Origin: Ruminiclostridium cellulolyticum H10
GTDB lineage: Bacteria; Bacillota; Clostridia; Acetivibrionales; DSM-1351
DNA length: 64,000 bases
Reading direction: 5' to 3'
NCBI RefSeq assembly: GCF_000022065.1
Contig: NC_011898.1
Location: forward strand, 372,001 to 436,000
Position 1 is the stretch's first letter. Each line of letters starts with the position of its first letter. Positions 43,648 to 52,570 of this stretch are shown here, one piece after another. The notes below the pieces were generated by a model, which searched no databases, was not told the DNA's origin, and saw nothing but the letters and a program-made list of their open reading frames with translations. Position numbers and translations under genes: made by a program.

Positions 43648-44586
43648 ATGCATACAGTTTGGAAGGGCTCTATCAGTTTCGGTTTGGTAAATATTCCTGT
43701 AAAAATGTTTACGGCAACGGAAGATAAGGATATCCGATTTAAGTACATCCATAAGGAATGTCACAGCCCGGTAAAGTACAAAAAGGTGTGTCCTGTCTGT
43801 AATAAAGAAGTTCAGCCTGAAGATATTGTCCGGGGATTTGAATATGAGCCCGGTAAGTACGTTATTATGACGGGGGAGGATTTTGAATCCCTTCAAGTTA
43901 AAAGCGAAAAAACTGTTGAGATAATAGATTTTGTAAAACTTGAAGAAGTCGATCCTGTATATTTTGATAAGACATATTTTCTTGCACCGCAAGAAACCGG
44001 AGGCAAAGCTTATACGCTTTTAAGAGAGGCCTTGGGGCAGAAGGAAAAAATCGCTGTTTCTAAAATTACCATAAGAGATAGGGAATCACTGGCGGTAATA
44101 AGGGTCTATAAAAATGTACTGGTTCTTGAAACAATATTTTATCCTGACGAAGTAAAAGATTCTGCCCAGGTACCCGGCATACCTGAAGCCACAAAGACAA
44201 CTCCGGCCGAACTGGATATGGCAACACAGCTTATAGATAATCTGACTACTGCTTTTGACCCGTCAAAATATGTAGATACCTACAGGGAAAAGCTTGTGGA
44301 ACTCATTAATGCAAAGGTAGAAGGAAAACAGGTAGTAGCAAGAAAAGAAGTTGAAAAAGAAAATGTTGTAAGCCTTATGGAGGCATTGCAACGAAGTATA
44401 CAAATGTCAAAGGGGACTAATAAAAATGAAAAAGATAAGGACGCTGATAAGGCTGATAAAAGTGTTAAGAATGTTAAAAACAGTAAGAAGGACCAGGTAT
44501 CAAAGGTAGAAAATACTAAAAACATAACAACGGAAGAAAAACCGAAGAAGCGTACAAGGAAAACCAGAGAGAAGGTTGAATCATGA
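43648..44586 (+). CDS. ku: Ku, DNA end-binding protein of bacterial NHEJ
   Basis: A 312-aa Ku protein. The core begins MHTVWKGSISFGLVNIPVKM and holds the C-type knuckle CHSPVKYKKVCPVC, and the rest is the beta-barrel bridge fold. The C-terminal ~60 residues are Lys-rich and low complexity, which in other bacteria helps DNA end bridging. ATG 43648 has RBS GGAGG at 43636-43640. The ligase gene starts within its last codons (overlap 4 nt), giving an operon ku-lig-pol. Confidence 0.96.
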   Translation: MHTVWKGSISFGLVNIPVKMFTATEDKDIRFKYIHKECHSPVKYKKVCPVCNKEVQPEDIVRGFEYEPGKYVIMTGEDFESLQVKSEKTVEIIDFVKLEEVDPVYFDKTYFLAPQETGGKAYTLLREALGQKEKIAVSKITIRDRESLAVIRVYKNVLVLETIFYPDEVKDSAQVPGIPEATKTTPAELDMATQLIDNLTTAFDPSKYVDTYREKLVELINAKVEGKQVVARKEVEKENVVSLMEALQRSIQMSKGTNKNEKDKDADKADKSVKNVKNSKKDQVSKVENTKNITTEEKPKKRTRKTREKVES

Positions 44587-45557
44587 AATGGATTATACCA
44601 ATGGAGCCGGTGATTTGTCCTAATGTCAAGACAGGTGCTGACTACATCCATGAGATAAAATGGGATGGTATAAGAGGAATGGTTTATATTCAGGATGGAA
44701 GTGTTAAAATTTATACAAAGAAGGGCAAAGAAAGGACAGGTTTTTATCCGGAACTGGATGTTTTTAAAAAGGGTCTTGGAGGACAAAATGCCGTTTTTGA
44801 CGGGGAACTTGTAGTTTTAGATGAAAACGGAGTTCCCTCTTTCTATAAAAGTTTGATACGAGAACGAGTTCGCAATAGCGGAAAATTGAAATATTACACA
44901 AATGCATACCCCGTTTGCTATATGGTATTTGATATTTTGCAGTATGGTGACAATATCCTTGTGAACATGCCTTTAATGGATAGAAAACAAATCCTTGACA
45001 AAAATTTAAGTTCGATAACAGGGAATGATACCGGAATATTTTTAACAAAAGTGTACCCCAACGGCAAAGATCTGTTTGAAAAAATGAAAGAGCAGAACAT
45101 GGAAGGTATTGTTTCCAAAAAAACTGACAGCCTGTATATAGGCGGAAAAAAACACGAAGCATGGTTTAAAACGAAATTTATAAAAAAAATGCTTTGCGTA
45201 GTAGGCGCAATACAATGGAAGTCATTGCAGCCTAATTCGTTGGTTCTTGGTATTAAGCCGGGAGATAGCCAAAAGCTTGTATACGTGGGTAAAGCTTCAA
45301 TAGGACTGAAACAGTCCGATTTGATGCTTATAAGGGAGTACAGCGGGCAGCTTGAACAGGAGCAATGCCCCTTTACTTCAGAGGAAATGGTTCAGCTGGA
45401 TAGAACCGGAGAAAAGTTTACATGGTTATATCCTGCTCTTACATGCTGGATTAGCTTTCTCGAATTGACAAATGACGGGCATTTGAGACATCCAAAAATA
45501 GAAGGATTTGCTTTACTTCCTGCGGAAGAGGCAGACGGAAAGGTGTTGACCGAATAA
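44583..45557 (+). CDS. ATP-dependent DNA ligase (LigD ligase domain)
   Basis: A 324-aa stand-alone ligase. Motif I is IHEIKWDGIR with the nucleotidyl-accepting Lys in KWDG. Later motifs are FDGELVVLDENG, MVFDILQYG, EGIVSKK and AWFKTKFIKK (motif V), followed by an OB domain (~residues 205-315). It would seal ends held by Ku. There is no fused polymerase or phosphoesterase domain; the polymerase is the next gene, and its ATG overlaps this stop by 1 nt. Confidence 0.94.
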   Translation: MKWIIPMEPVICPNVKTGADYIHEIKWDGIRGMVYIQDGSVKIYTKKGKERTGFYPELDVFKKGLGGQNAVFDGELVVLDENGVPSFYKSLIRERVRNSGKLKYYTNAYPVCYMVFDILQYGDNILVNMPLMDRKQILDKNLSSITGNDTGIFLTKVYPNGKDLFEKMKEQNMEGIVSKKTDSLYIGGKKHEAWFKTKFIKKMLCVVGAIQWKSLQPNSLVLGIKPGDSQKLVYVGKASIGLKQSDLMLIREYSGQLEQEQCPFTSEEMVQLDRTGEKFTWLYPALTCWISFLELTNDGHLRHPKIEGFALLPAEEADGKVLTE

Positions 45558-46471
45558 TGGCTACTGTAACAGATGTTCTAAAGGTTGAAATAGAAAACAA
45601 AGTAATTGACATAAAAAATCCTGATAAACTTTTTTGGCCGGAAGCCGGAATTACCAAACTTGAGTATGTGAAAACAATGACAAAACTAGCTCCCTTTTTA
45701 ATAAAATATTCGAAACACAGAATGTTGACGTCAATTCGTTATCCTCACGGGATAAACGACAAAAGCTTCTTTCAGAAGGAAAAGCCTCAGGGTACGCCTG
45801 AGTGGGTGGAAACAGTTGAATTCAATCAAAAAAACTATATTAACCTCAATTCGGCTGCGACACTTGTATGGCTCTGCACTCAGGCTGCATTGGAGCTTCA
45901 CACCAGCTTTAACGTTCATGAAAAACCAAACCATCCGTCAAGCCTTGTATTTGATCTGGATCCTGACGATGACCTTCACTTTGAGGATGTTGCAGAGCTT
46001 GCAGGCAGAATACACGAAACACTGGAAGCCTTAGGTATAATGGACTTTATTAAAACCTCCGGTGCAACAGGACTGCAAATATTTGTTCCGGTAGCTGCGA
46101 AGTTTGACTATGACACTGCCCGCAGCCTCAATGAGTTTTTTGCACAATATTTTGCAGAAAAGCTCAGAAGTACGGTGACAATAGAAAGAATGAAGAAGAA
46201 AAGGGAGGGCAAAATTTATTTTGACTGGCAGCAAATGTGGACCGGAAAAAGCATGATAACCGCTTATTCAGCAAGAGCGGTGAAAAGTGCGGCTGTTTCG
46301 GCTCCCATAGAATGGAGTGAGCTAAATGATGTACGCCCAGAAATGTTTACTTTGAAAAATATTATTAACAGGCTGGAGCAAAAGGGAGATATTTTTGAAC
46401 CGAGTCTGAAATGCGACAATTCACCGCAGTTAAACGAAATTTCGAAACAGATTGAAGCTGCCAAGAAGTAA
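45557..46471 (+). CDS. NHEJ primase-polymerase (LigD polymerase domain)
   Basis: A 304-aa AEP-type polymerase, homologous to the LigD Pol domain. It has NPDKLFWPEAGITKLEYV at the start, the catalytic acids in VFDLDPDDDLHFEDV, the SGATGLQIFVPV motif, and the later acid in KIYFDWQQM. Such enzymes fill gaps, prefer ribonucleotides and tolerate mismatches when ends are joined. Expressed from the third gene of the NHEJ operon and not fused to the ligase. The phosphoesterase domain of LigD is not seen here. Confidence 0.93.
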   Translation: MATVTDVLKVEIENKVIDIKNPDKLFWPEAGITKLEYVKTMTKLAPFLIKYSKHRMLTSIRYPHGINDKSFFQKEKPQGTPEWVETVEFNQKNYINLNSAATLVWLCTQAALELHTSFNVHEKPNHPSSLVFDLDPDDDLHFEDVAELAGRIHETLEALGIMDFIKTSGATGLQIFVPVAAKFDYDTARSLNEFFAQYFAEKLRSTVTIERMKKKREGKIYFDWQQMWTGKSMITAYSARAVKSAAVSAPIEWSELNDVRPEMFTLKNIINRLEQKGDIFEPSLKCDNSPQLNEISKQIEAAKK

Positions 46472-46475
46472 AAAG

Positions 46476-46504
46476 TTGTTATATTAATAAATATTGTATA
46501 AAAT
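46476..46504 (+). promoter_or_regulatory. Promoter of galE
   Basis: TTGTTA (46476-46481), a 17-nt spacer and TAAAAT (46499-46504), the same hexamers as at disA. The leader is about 70 nt. Confidence 0.5.
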
Positions 46505-46559
46505 ATGGTTATGGTTTAATTTAAAGAGTATCATTGTTGTTTTGAAGAAGACAACGTAA

Positions 46560-47597
<1,038 letters not shown>

Positions 47598-47625
47598 TTA
47601 TAATTGGCAAGGAGAGAATTTTAAC

Positions 47626-48555
47626 ATGGAAAACAACACAGCTTTAGTAATAATGGCAGCAGGTATGGGAAGCAGATACGGCGGTTTGAAGCAAATTGAC
47701 CCTGTTGGGCCAAACGGCGAAATAATTATGGAATACTCCATTTATGATGCTATCAGAGCGGGATTTAACAAGGTTGTTTTTATAATAAAAAAGGAAATAG
47801 AGGATACTTTCAGAGAAGTAATCGGTAAAAAAATAGAGGGAATTATTGATGTAGAATATGTTTATCAAAAAGTAGACAATCTGCCTCAAGGTTTTAGTGT
47901 TCCCGACGGGAGAGTAAAACCCTGGGGAACGGGACATGCTGTGCTAAGTGCCAAAGATGCCGTTAAAACTCCTTTTGCAGTTATAAATGCAGATGATTTT
48001 TATGGGGCTGAAACACATAGGCTTTTAAAGGGATTTCTGACCAATAATCAGGATGCGGATAACAAATACAAGTACTGCATGGTTGGATTCGTTATAGAGA
48101 ACACACTTACTGAAAACGGCCATGTTGCCAGAGGGGTTTGCAATGTAGACAGCCAAGGGAACCTCATTGATATTCATGAAAGAACAAAGATTGTGAAATT
48201 TGGAAATGAGACTAAATACACCGAGGACGATACAAATTGGATCAAAATACCCGAAAAGAGTATTGTGTCTATGAATACATGGGGCTTTAATCCAAGTATT
48301 CTCCATGAACTTGAGGATCGCTTTCCAGACTTTCTGAGAAAAAATAAGGAAAATATCTTGAAAGCTGAATATTTTCTTCCTACAGTTGTAGATGACCTTA
48401 TCAAGGAAGGAAAGGCAGATGTAAAGGTACTTTCAACTGCTGACAAGTGGTACGGTGTTACATATAAGGAAGACAAGCCTATTGTTAAGAAATCGATAAG
48501 TGATATGGTTTCAGGCCACAAATATCCTAACCGACTTTGGGAGAATATAAAATAA
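47626..48555 (+). CDS. Sugar nucleotidyltransferase-like protein
   Basis: A 309-aa protein. It starts ALVIMAAGMGSRYGGLKQIDPVG, a nucleotidyltransferase loop with the usual GGLGTRL replaced by a GMGSRYGGLK form, followed by VINADDFYG. It is not the usual GalU, which is shorter of motif and has PKxxLPV. The pairing with galE suggests it makes a UDP-sugar from a sugar phosphate; the substrate is unknown. RBS AAGGAGAG. Confidence 0.8.
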   Translation: MENNTALVIMAAGMGSRYGGLKQIDPVGPNGEIIMEYSIYDAIRAGFNKVVFIIKKEIEDTFREVIGKKIEGIIDVEYVYQKVDNLPQGFSVPDGRVKPWGTGHAVLSAKDAVKTPFAVINADDFYGAETHRLLKGFLTNNQDADNKYKYCMVGFVIENTLTENGHVARGVCNVDSQGNLIDIHERTKIVKFGNETKYTEDDTNWIKIPEKSIVSMNTWGFNPSILHELEDRFPDFLRKNKENILKAEYFLPTVVDDLIKEGKADVKVLSTADKWYGVTYKEDKPIVKKSISDMVSGHKYPNRLWENIK

Positions 48556-48632
48556 ATTGTACATAATTTACCAACTAGGTCATTTTATAGGCAACTATTG
48601 CATCATTTGTATATGTATGGAAAAATTAATTA

Positions 48633-48661
48633 TTGAAAATTAGGGCCATATGTAATATAAT
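48633..48661 (+). promoter_or_regulatory. Promoter of the small zinc-ribbon gene
   Basis: TTGAAA (48633-48638), a 17-nt spacer and TATAAT (48656-48661). The start near 48668 gives a short leader. Confidence 0.7.
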
Positions 48662-48695
48662 GTAAAACAAATACCTGTGAAATGAGGGAGATAAA

Positions 48696-48959
48696 ATGTA
48701 CACTGACAAAACCTTGGTTTGCAAAGAATGTGAAAATGAATTTATTTTTTCTGCGGGTGAACAGGAGTTCTACGCTGAAAAGGGATTTCAGAATGAACCT
48801 ACCAGATGTAAGGCATGTAGAAGTAAGCGTGACCATTCATCCAAAAGAGAATTATTTGAGGCTGTTTGTGCAGAATGTGGGCAAACCACAAAGGTTCCTT
48901 TCAAACCTCATTTAGATAAGCCTGTATTATGTAGCAAATGTTTTGCTAATAAAAAATAG
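48696..48959 (+). CDS. Small zinc-ribbon protein, CxxC-rich
   Basis: An 87-aa protein with four CxxC pairs: CKEC, CKAC, CAEC and CSKC. The two halves look like treble-clef zinc ribbons (LVCKECENEFIFSAGEQEFY; AVCAECGQTTKVPFKP). It is of the probable-zinc-binding type found widely in clostridia, with no known function. RBS GAGGGAGAT. It is monocistronic: its own promoter lies upstream and a terminator downstream. Confidence 0.85.
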   Translation: MYTDKTLVCKECENEFIFSAGEQEFYAEKGFQNEPTRCKACRSKRDHSSKRELFEAVCAECGQTTKVPFKPHLDKPVLCSKCFANKK

Positions 48960-48995
48960 TACATACTTAAAAAGACATTATCAATAAAAAGGTAA

Positions 48996-49042
48996 TTAGG
49001 TTGACTGTAAGGTTTATACTCTGATGGTCAACCTGTTTTTAT
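48996..49042 (+). terminator. Intrinsic terminator
   Basis: AGGTTGAC (48998-49005) and GTCAACCT (49027-49034), followed by GTTTTT. Confidence 0.85.
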
Positions 49043-49067
49043 ATTATAAAAACAAACAGTACTAAAG

Positions 49068-49175
49068 TTATCCACAGTGAAAAGTTCCTATATTATAAGT
49101 TATAAACAAGGTTATTCACATTATCCACAGAAACATATACACAAAACAGGTGTTTTGTTGAATACCTGTGAAAAA
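49068..49175. promoter_or_regulatory. Cluster of DnaA boxes upstream of hpf
   Basis: Three perfect TTATNCACA boxes: TTATCCACA at 49068-49076, TTATTCACA at 49112-49120 and TTATCCACA at 49121-49129 (the last two abut in the same orientation). A fourth, with one mismatch, is reversed at 49167-49175 (TGTGAAAAA). The stretch has no gene. It may be a DnaA-controlled region or a DnaA-titrating site. Confidence 0.75.
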
Positions 49176-49231
49176 CCTTAAACATAAATAAGTTAAATTG
49201 TTATAAAATTATGTTTATTAGCAAAGCTTGG

Positions 49232-49261
49232 GAAGGATTTTTCGGTCATGGCGTAGAATAA
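49232..49261 (+). promoter_or_regulatory. Sigma-H-type promoter of hpf
   Basis: GAAGGATTT (49232-49240), a 12-nt spacer and GTAGAATAA (49253-49261). These match the B. subtilis sigma-H consensus (RNAGGAWWW-N11/12-RNNGAATWW) at all defined positions. Its start would be near 49268, 67 nt before hpf. Confidence 0.7.
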
Positions 49262-49334
49262 TACACTCATAACATGTACCGCTATTGGATATTATAAAGT
49301 AATACTTAGACAAAAATGGAGAGGGGCTGTTATT

Positions 49335-49865
49335 ATGAATATTATTATTAGCGGAAAGAATATTGAGATTACAGAGGCACTCAGAGAAAAAGTAACAAAA
49401 AAAGTTAAAAAATTGGAAAAGTTCTTTAACAGTGATACTGAAGTGCATGTAACACTGAGCGTTCAGAGAGTAAGCCAGATTGTTGAAATAACAATACCAT
49501 TCAATGGGGTAACATTAAGAGCAGAAGATCAGAATGAAGATATGTACACATCAATTGATAGAGTAATAGATTTAATAGAAAGACAGATAAGAAAAAATAA
49601 GACCAGACTGGAAAGAAGATTACACGATCATGATTTCAAAGTAGATAATTCAAAATTTACTTATGATGTTCAGGAGGAAACGGAATTCAAGGTAGTACGG
49701 TCAAAAAGGTTTGCGGTTAAACCTATGGATGTTGAAGAGGCAATATTGCAAATGAATCTGCTGGGGCATGAATTCTTTATGTTCTACAACGCAGATTCAA
49801 GGCAGGTAAACGTGGTTTATAAGAGAAAAGACGGAAATTACGGACTGATTGAACCTGAATTCTGA
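49335..49865 (+). CDS. hpf: HPF, long-form ribosome hibernation factor
   Basis: A 176-aa protein. The N-terminal ~100 residues form the ribosome-binding S30AE domain (MNIIISGKNIEITEALREKV), and the C-terminal ~55 residues form the dimerisation domain (KRFAVKPMDVEEAILQMNLLGHEFFMFYN) that pairs two ribosomes into 100S. It silences ribosomes in stationary phase or stress. A sigma-H-type promoter and DnaA boxes lie upstream, fitting stress- or growth-phase control. RBS GGAGAGGGG. A terminator follows. Confidence 0.96.
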   Translation: MNIIISGKNIEITEALREKVTKKVKKLEKFFNSDTEVHVTLSVQRVSQIVEITIPFNGVTLRAEDQNEDMYTSIDRVIDLIERQIRKNKTRLERRLHDHDFKVDNSKFTYDVQEETEFKVVRSKRFAVKPMDVEEAILQMNLLGHEFFMFYNADSRQVNVVYKRKDGNYGLIEPEF

Positions 49866-49870
49866 TAAAC

Positions 49871-49937
49871 AAAAGCAAAAAACAACATGTATCAGTAGGC
49901 TTATAAAGTAGCTGATACGTGTTTTTTTTGCTTTTTA
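49871..49937 (+). terminator. Intrinsic terminator after hpf
   Basis: ACATGTATCAG (49885-49895) pairs with CTGATACGTGT (49912-49922), with flanking A/T arms (AAAAGCAAAAAA and TTTTTTTTGC). Confidence 0.9.
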
Positions 49938-49984
49938 TAAGCACAGATTTAATAAGTTAACACATATAAATTTAGAAAACTAGT

Positions 49985-50013
49985 TTTACATTTAACTTAT
50001 AAAGTAATATAAT
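49985..50013 (+). promoter_or_regulatory. Promoter of the LtaS-like gene
   Basis: TTTACA (49985-49990), a 17-nt spacer and TATAAT (50008-50013). A second TATAAT lies at 50026-50031. Confidence 0.6.
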
Positions 50014-50058
50014 ACTTACAGTCTGTATAATTTAATAATTTCGGGAGAATTGTATTTT

Positions 50059-51936
50059 ATGCTGGGAAAACCTTCATATGGAATAGTCATGGTAAATCGC
50101 AGGCGTTTAGGCCGTAAAACCGGGTTAGTTAATTACCTTGCTCAGGAATGGATGGCAATATTGACCCTTGCAGTACTTCTGTTTAAATCAATAGTTCTTA
50201 TGGGATTTGTGTACAGCCCGGATAAATCCGTTATTGACATAACACGTGGTTTTAATAACATCAGGTACATGTCGGTGTGTGTGGCTTTTTTAATTATAAT
50301 CGTATCCTTTAATTACTTGGCTAAAGGAAAAGGGCGGTTATGGCTACTCCTCATATTAAATTTTCTGTGTTCATTTCTTTATGTATTCGACGCAGTGTAT
50401 CTTAGAGCAAACGGAAACTTTCTTTCAACCCAGCTATTGAGGCAAACCGGGAATGTAAATAATCTTTGGGGCAGTATTTTTGCAATGTTCAGGCCCTGTG
50501 ACATAGTATTTTTTATTGATATACCAATTCTTGTAGCAATACTGATAATTACAAGAAAGATGTATTACTCATCACCATTATTTACAAGTATGAAAACAAG
50601 GCTTATTGCTTTCGGTTCATTATTTGCCATGTCAGTAGCCTTTATTATAGGCAGCTATATTGTTATAGATGTATACGGAAACAATAAATACGCTTATATT
50701 TTCCATACTTACTGGAAGCCTGAAGCTACAATATGTAATGCCTCACCTTTGGGATATCATTTATATGATTGCTATGTATTCTTTGCAGATTTCAGGCCAT
50801 ACGAGATATCAGAAAAAGAGCGTACAGAGATTCAAAAGTGGATTGACGACAAAAAGGAAAACCTACCGGATAACAGCTATAAGGGTATGTACCAGGGTAA
50901 AAACCTACTCGTGCTGCAGGTAGAGTCTCTGGAGAACTTTGTTATAGGGCAGTCTGTAAATGGACAGGAAATTACTCCCATATTGAACAAGCTGCTGAAG
51001 AACAGCATATATTTTGATAATTATTATACTCAGGTTAACGAGGGAACAAGTTCTGATGCAGAACTTATGACCAACACATCTGTTTTCCCGGTGCGGAAAG
51101 GAAGTACATTTTTCCGATTCCCGTATACAGAATATAATTCACTGCCTAAGATAATGGGAAAGTACGGTTATTCTACAAAGGCGATTCATCCTGATGACGG
51201 TGCATACTGGAATTGGAAAGAAGCACTGACAAACATGGGCTTCCAACAGTGTATAGATTCCAAAAGCTTCAAAATGGATGAGATAATATTTCTGGGATTA
51301 AGCGACGGTTCCTATTTCAGACAGATAAAGGATACTATTATCCAGCAAAAGCAGCCGTTTTACAATTTTATGATTACTCTTACAAGTCATTCGCCGTTTG
51401 AAATGCCTAAAGAGCATCAATACTTAAATTTAGACAGCTACCTTGAAAACACAAGGCTTGGGGGTTACTTCCAGAGTATAAACTATACTGACAGATACAT
51501 AGGGACTTTCCTTGATGAACTTGATAAGGCAGGAATACTGGATAATACGGTAGTAGCTATATACGGGGACCATGATTCCGTTCATAAATATTTTGATGAC
51601 CAAATCAGGGAGATAAAGCCGTCGCAAAGCTGGTGGCTTGAAAATGATAAAAAAATACCTCTCATTTTATATGAAAAGGGACAGACTCCGCAGGTTATAC
51701 ACACAACAGGAGGGCAGATTGATTTAATGTCGACCCTGCTCTATTCTTTCGGAATAGAAAAAAGTGAATACGAATCCACGTCATTTGGAAGAAACCTTCT
51801 TAATACACAGCAGGACTACGTATTACTGGCCGACGGGGAATTTAGAGGTAATATTGACAAGGCTAAGCAAAAGGAACTGCTGGACGGACTTGAATACGCG
51901 GATATGGCAATAAAGACAAACTTTTTCAAAAAATAG
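50059..51936 (+). CDS. LtaS-like membrane sulfatase (phosphoglycerol transferase type)
   Basis: A 625-aa protein. Five membrane helices are in residues ~25-205, followed by an extracellular sulfatase/alkaline-phosphatase-fold domain. The nucleophile Thr lies in NEGTSSDAELM; metal residues are in VLQVESLENF, YGDHDSV and the HTTGGQIDLMSTLL region. It resembles lipoteichoic acid synthases that polymerise glycerol phosphate on lipid, but the substrate is not proven. ATG 50059 has RBS GGGAGAA at about 10 nt; a TTG at 50050 is also in frame. It is followed 17 nt later by shikimate kinase. Confidence 0.88.
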   Translation: MLGKPSYGIVMVNRRRLGRKTGLVNYLAQEWMAILTLAVLLFKSIVLMGFVYSPDKSVIDITRGFNNIRYMSVCVAFLIIIVSFNYLAKGKGRLWLLLILNFLCSFLYVFDAVYLRANGNFLSTQLLRQTGNVNNLWGSIFAMFRPCDIVFFIDIPILVAILIITRKMYYSSPLFTSMKTRLIAFGSLFAMSVAFIIGSYIVIDVYGNNKYAYIFHTYWKPEATICNASPLGYHLYDCYVFFADFRPYEISEKERTEIQKWIDDKKENLPDNSYKGMYQGKNLLVLQVESLENFVIGQSVNGQEITPILNKLLKNSIYFDNYYTQVNEGTSSDAELMTNTSVFPVRKGSTFFRFPYTEYNSLPKIMGKYGYSTKAIHPDDGAYWNWKEALTNMGFQQCIDSKSFKMDEIIFLGLSDGSYFRQIKDTIIQQKQPFYNFMITLTSHSPFEMPKEHQYLNLDSYLENTRLGGYFQSINYTDRYIGTFLDELDKAGILDNTVVAIYGDHDSVHKYFDDQIREIKPSQSWWLENDKKIPLILYEKGQTPQVIHTTGGQIDLMSTLLYSFGIEKSEYESTSFGRNLLNTQQDYVLLADGEFRGNIDKAKQKELLDGLEYADMAIKTNFFKK

Positions 51937-51953
51937 AGGCTTTCGGAGGGAAT

Positions 51954-52457
51954 ATGAAAAATATTATTCTTATTGGAATGCCAAGTGCTGGTAAAAGTAC
52001 AGTGGGAGTTATCGTGGCAAAGCACCGTGGAATGTCATTTGTTGACACTGATGTGCTGATACAGACAACTCAAGGAAGGCTCCTGCAAGAAATTTTAAAC
52101 AATGACGGTACAGATGCTTTCCTGAAAATAGAAGAGTCTTCCGTACTTTCACTTAATTGCTCTGACACGGTTATTGCAACGGGAGGAAGTGCGGTATACA
52201 GTGAGAAGGCTATGGATTACTTAAAGAGAACTGGAACAGTTATCTACTTGTATGTAGATATGGAGACTGTTAATAAAAGGCTTAAAAATCTAAAAACAAG
52301 AGGCGTTGTTTTAGGTCCTGGGGAAAGTTTGGAATACATTTACAGTAAAAGACAACCCTTGTATGAAAAGTATGCAGATATAATAATAGATTGCTCAGAG
52401 ACTACAATCGATTCAACAGTGGAAATGATACATGAACGACTTGATTCCTTGTCATAA
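51954..52457 (+). CDS. aroK: Shikimate kinase
   Basis: A 167-aa monofunctional kinase. The P-loop is GMPSAGKSTVG (residues 8-18), the substrate Asp lies in FVDTDVLIQ, and VIATGGSAV is the shikimate-binding loop. It makes shikimate 3-phosphate in the aromatic amino-acid pathway. It follows the LtaS-like gene by 17 nt, so it is co-transcribed with an unrelated gene. RBS CGGAGGG. A hairpin follows. Confidence 0.92.
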   Translation: MKNIILIGMPSAGKSTVGVIVAKHRGMSFVDTDVLIQTTQGRLLQEILNNDGTDAFLKIEESSVLSLNCSDTVIATGGSAVYSEKAMDYLKRTGTVIYLYVDMETVNKRLKNLKTRGVVLGPGESLEYIYSKRQPLYEKYADIIIDCSETTIDSTVEMIHERLDSLS

Positions 52458-52480
52458 AACTTGAAATGAAATATAATTAT

Positions 52481-52508
52481 TATGCCGGGTAAACCTATCC
52501 GGCATTTA
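52481..52508 (+). terminator. Likely terminator after aroK
   Basis: ATGCCGG (52482-52488) and CCGGCAT (52499-52505), then TTTATAAT. The stem is short and the T-run brief. Confidence 0.6.
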
Positions 52509-52570
52509 TAATGTTAATCACTTAATCGCATAAATTATTTTAGGCAATATATTGAGGTACGGAGGGAAAA

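Noticed and set aside
49068-49175. Chromosomal replication origin
   Set aside because: No dnaA, dnaN or gyr genes nearby and no clear AT-rich unwinding element; a regulatory cluster is a simpler reading.
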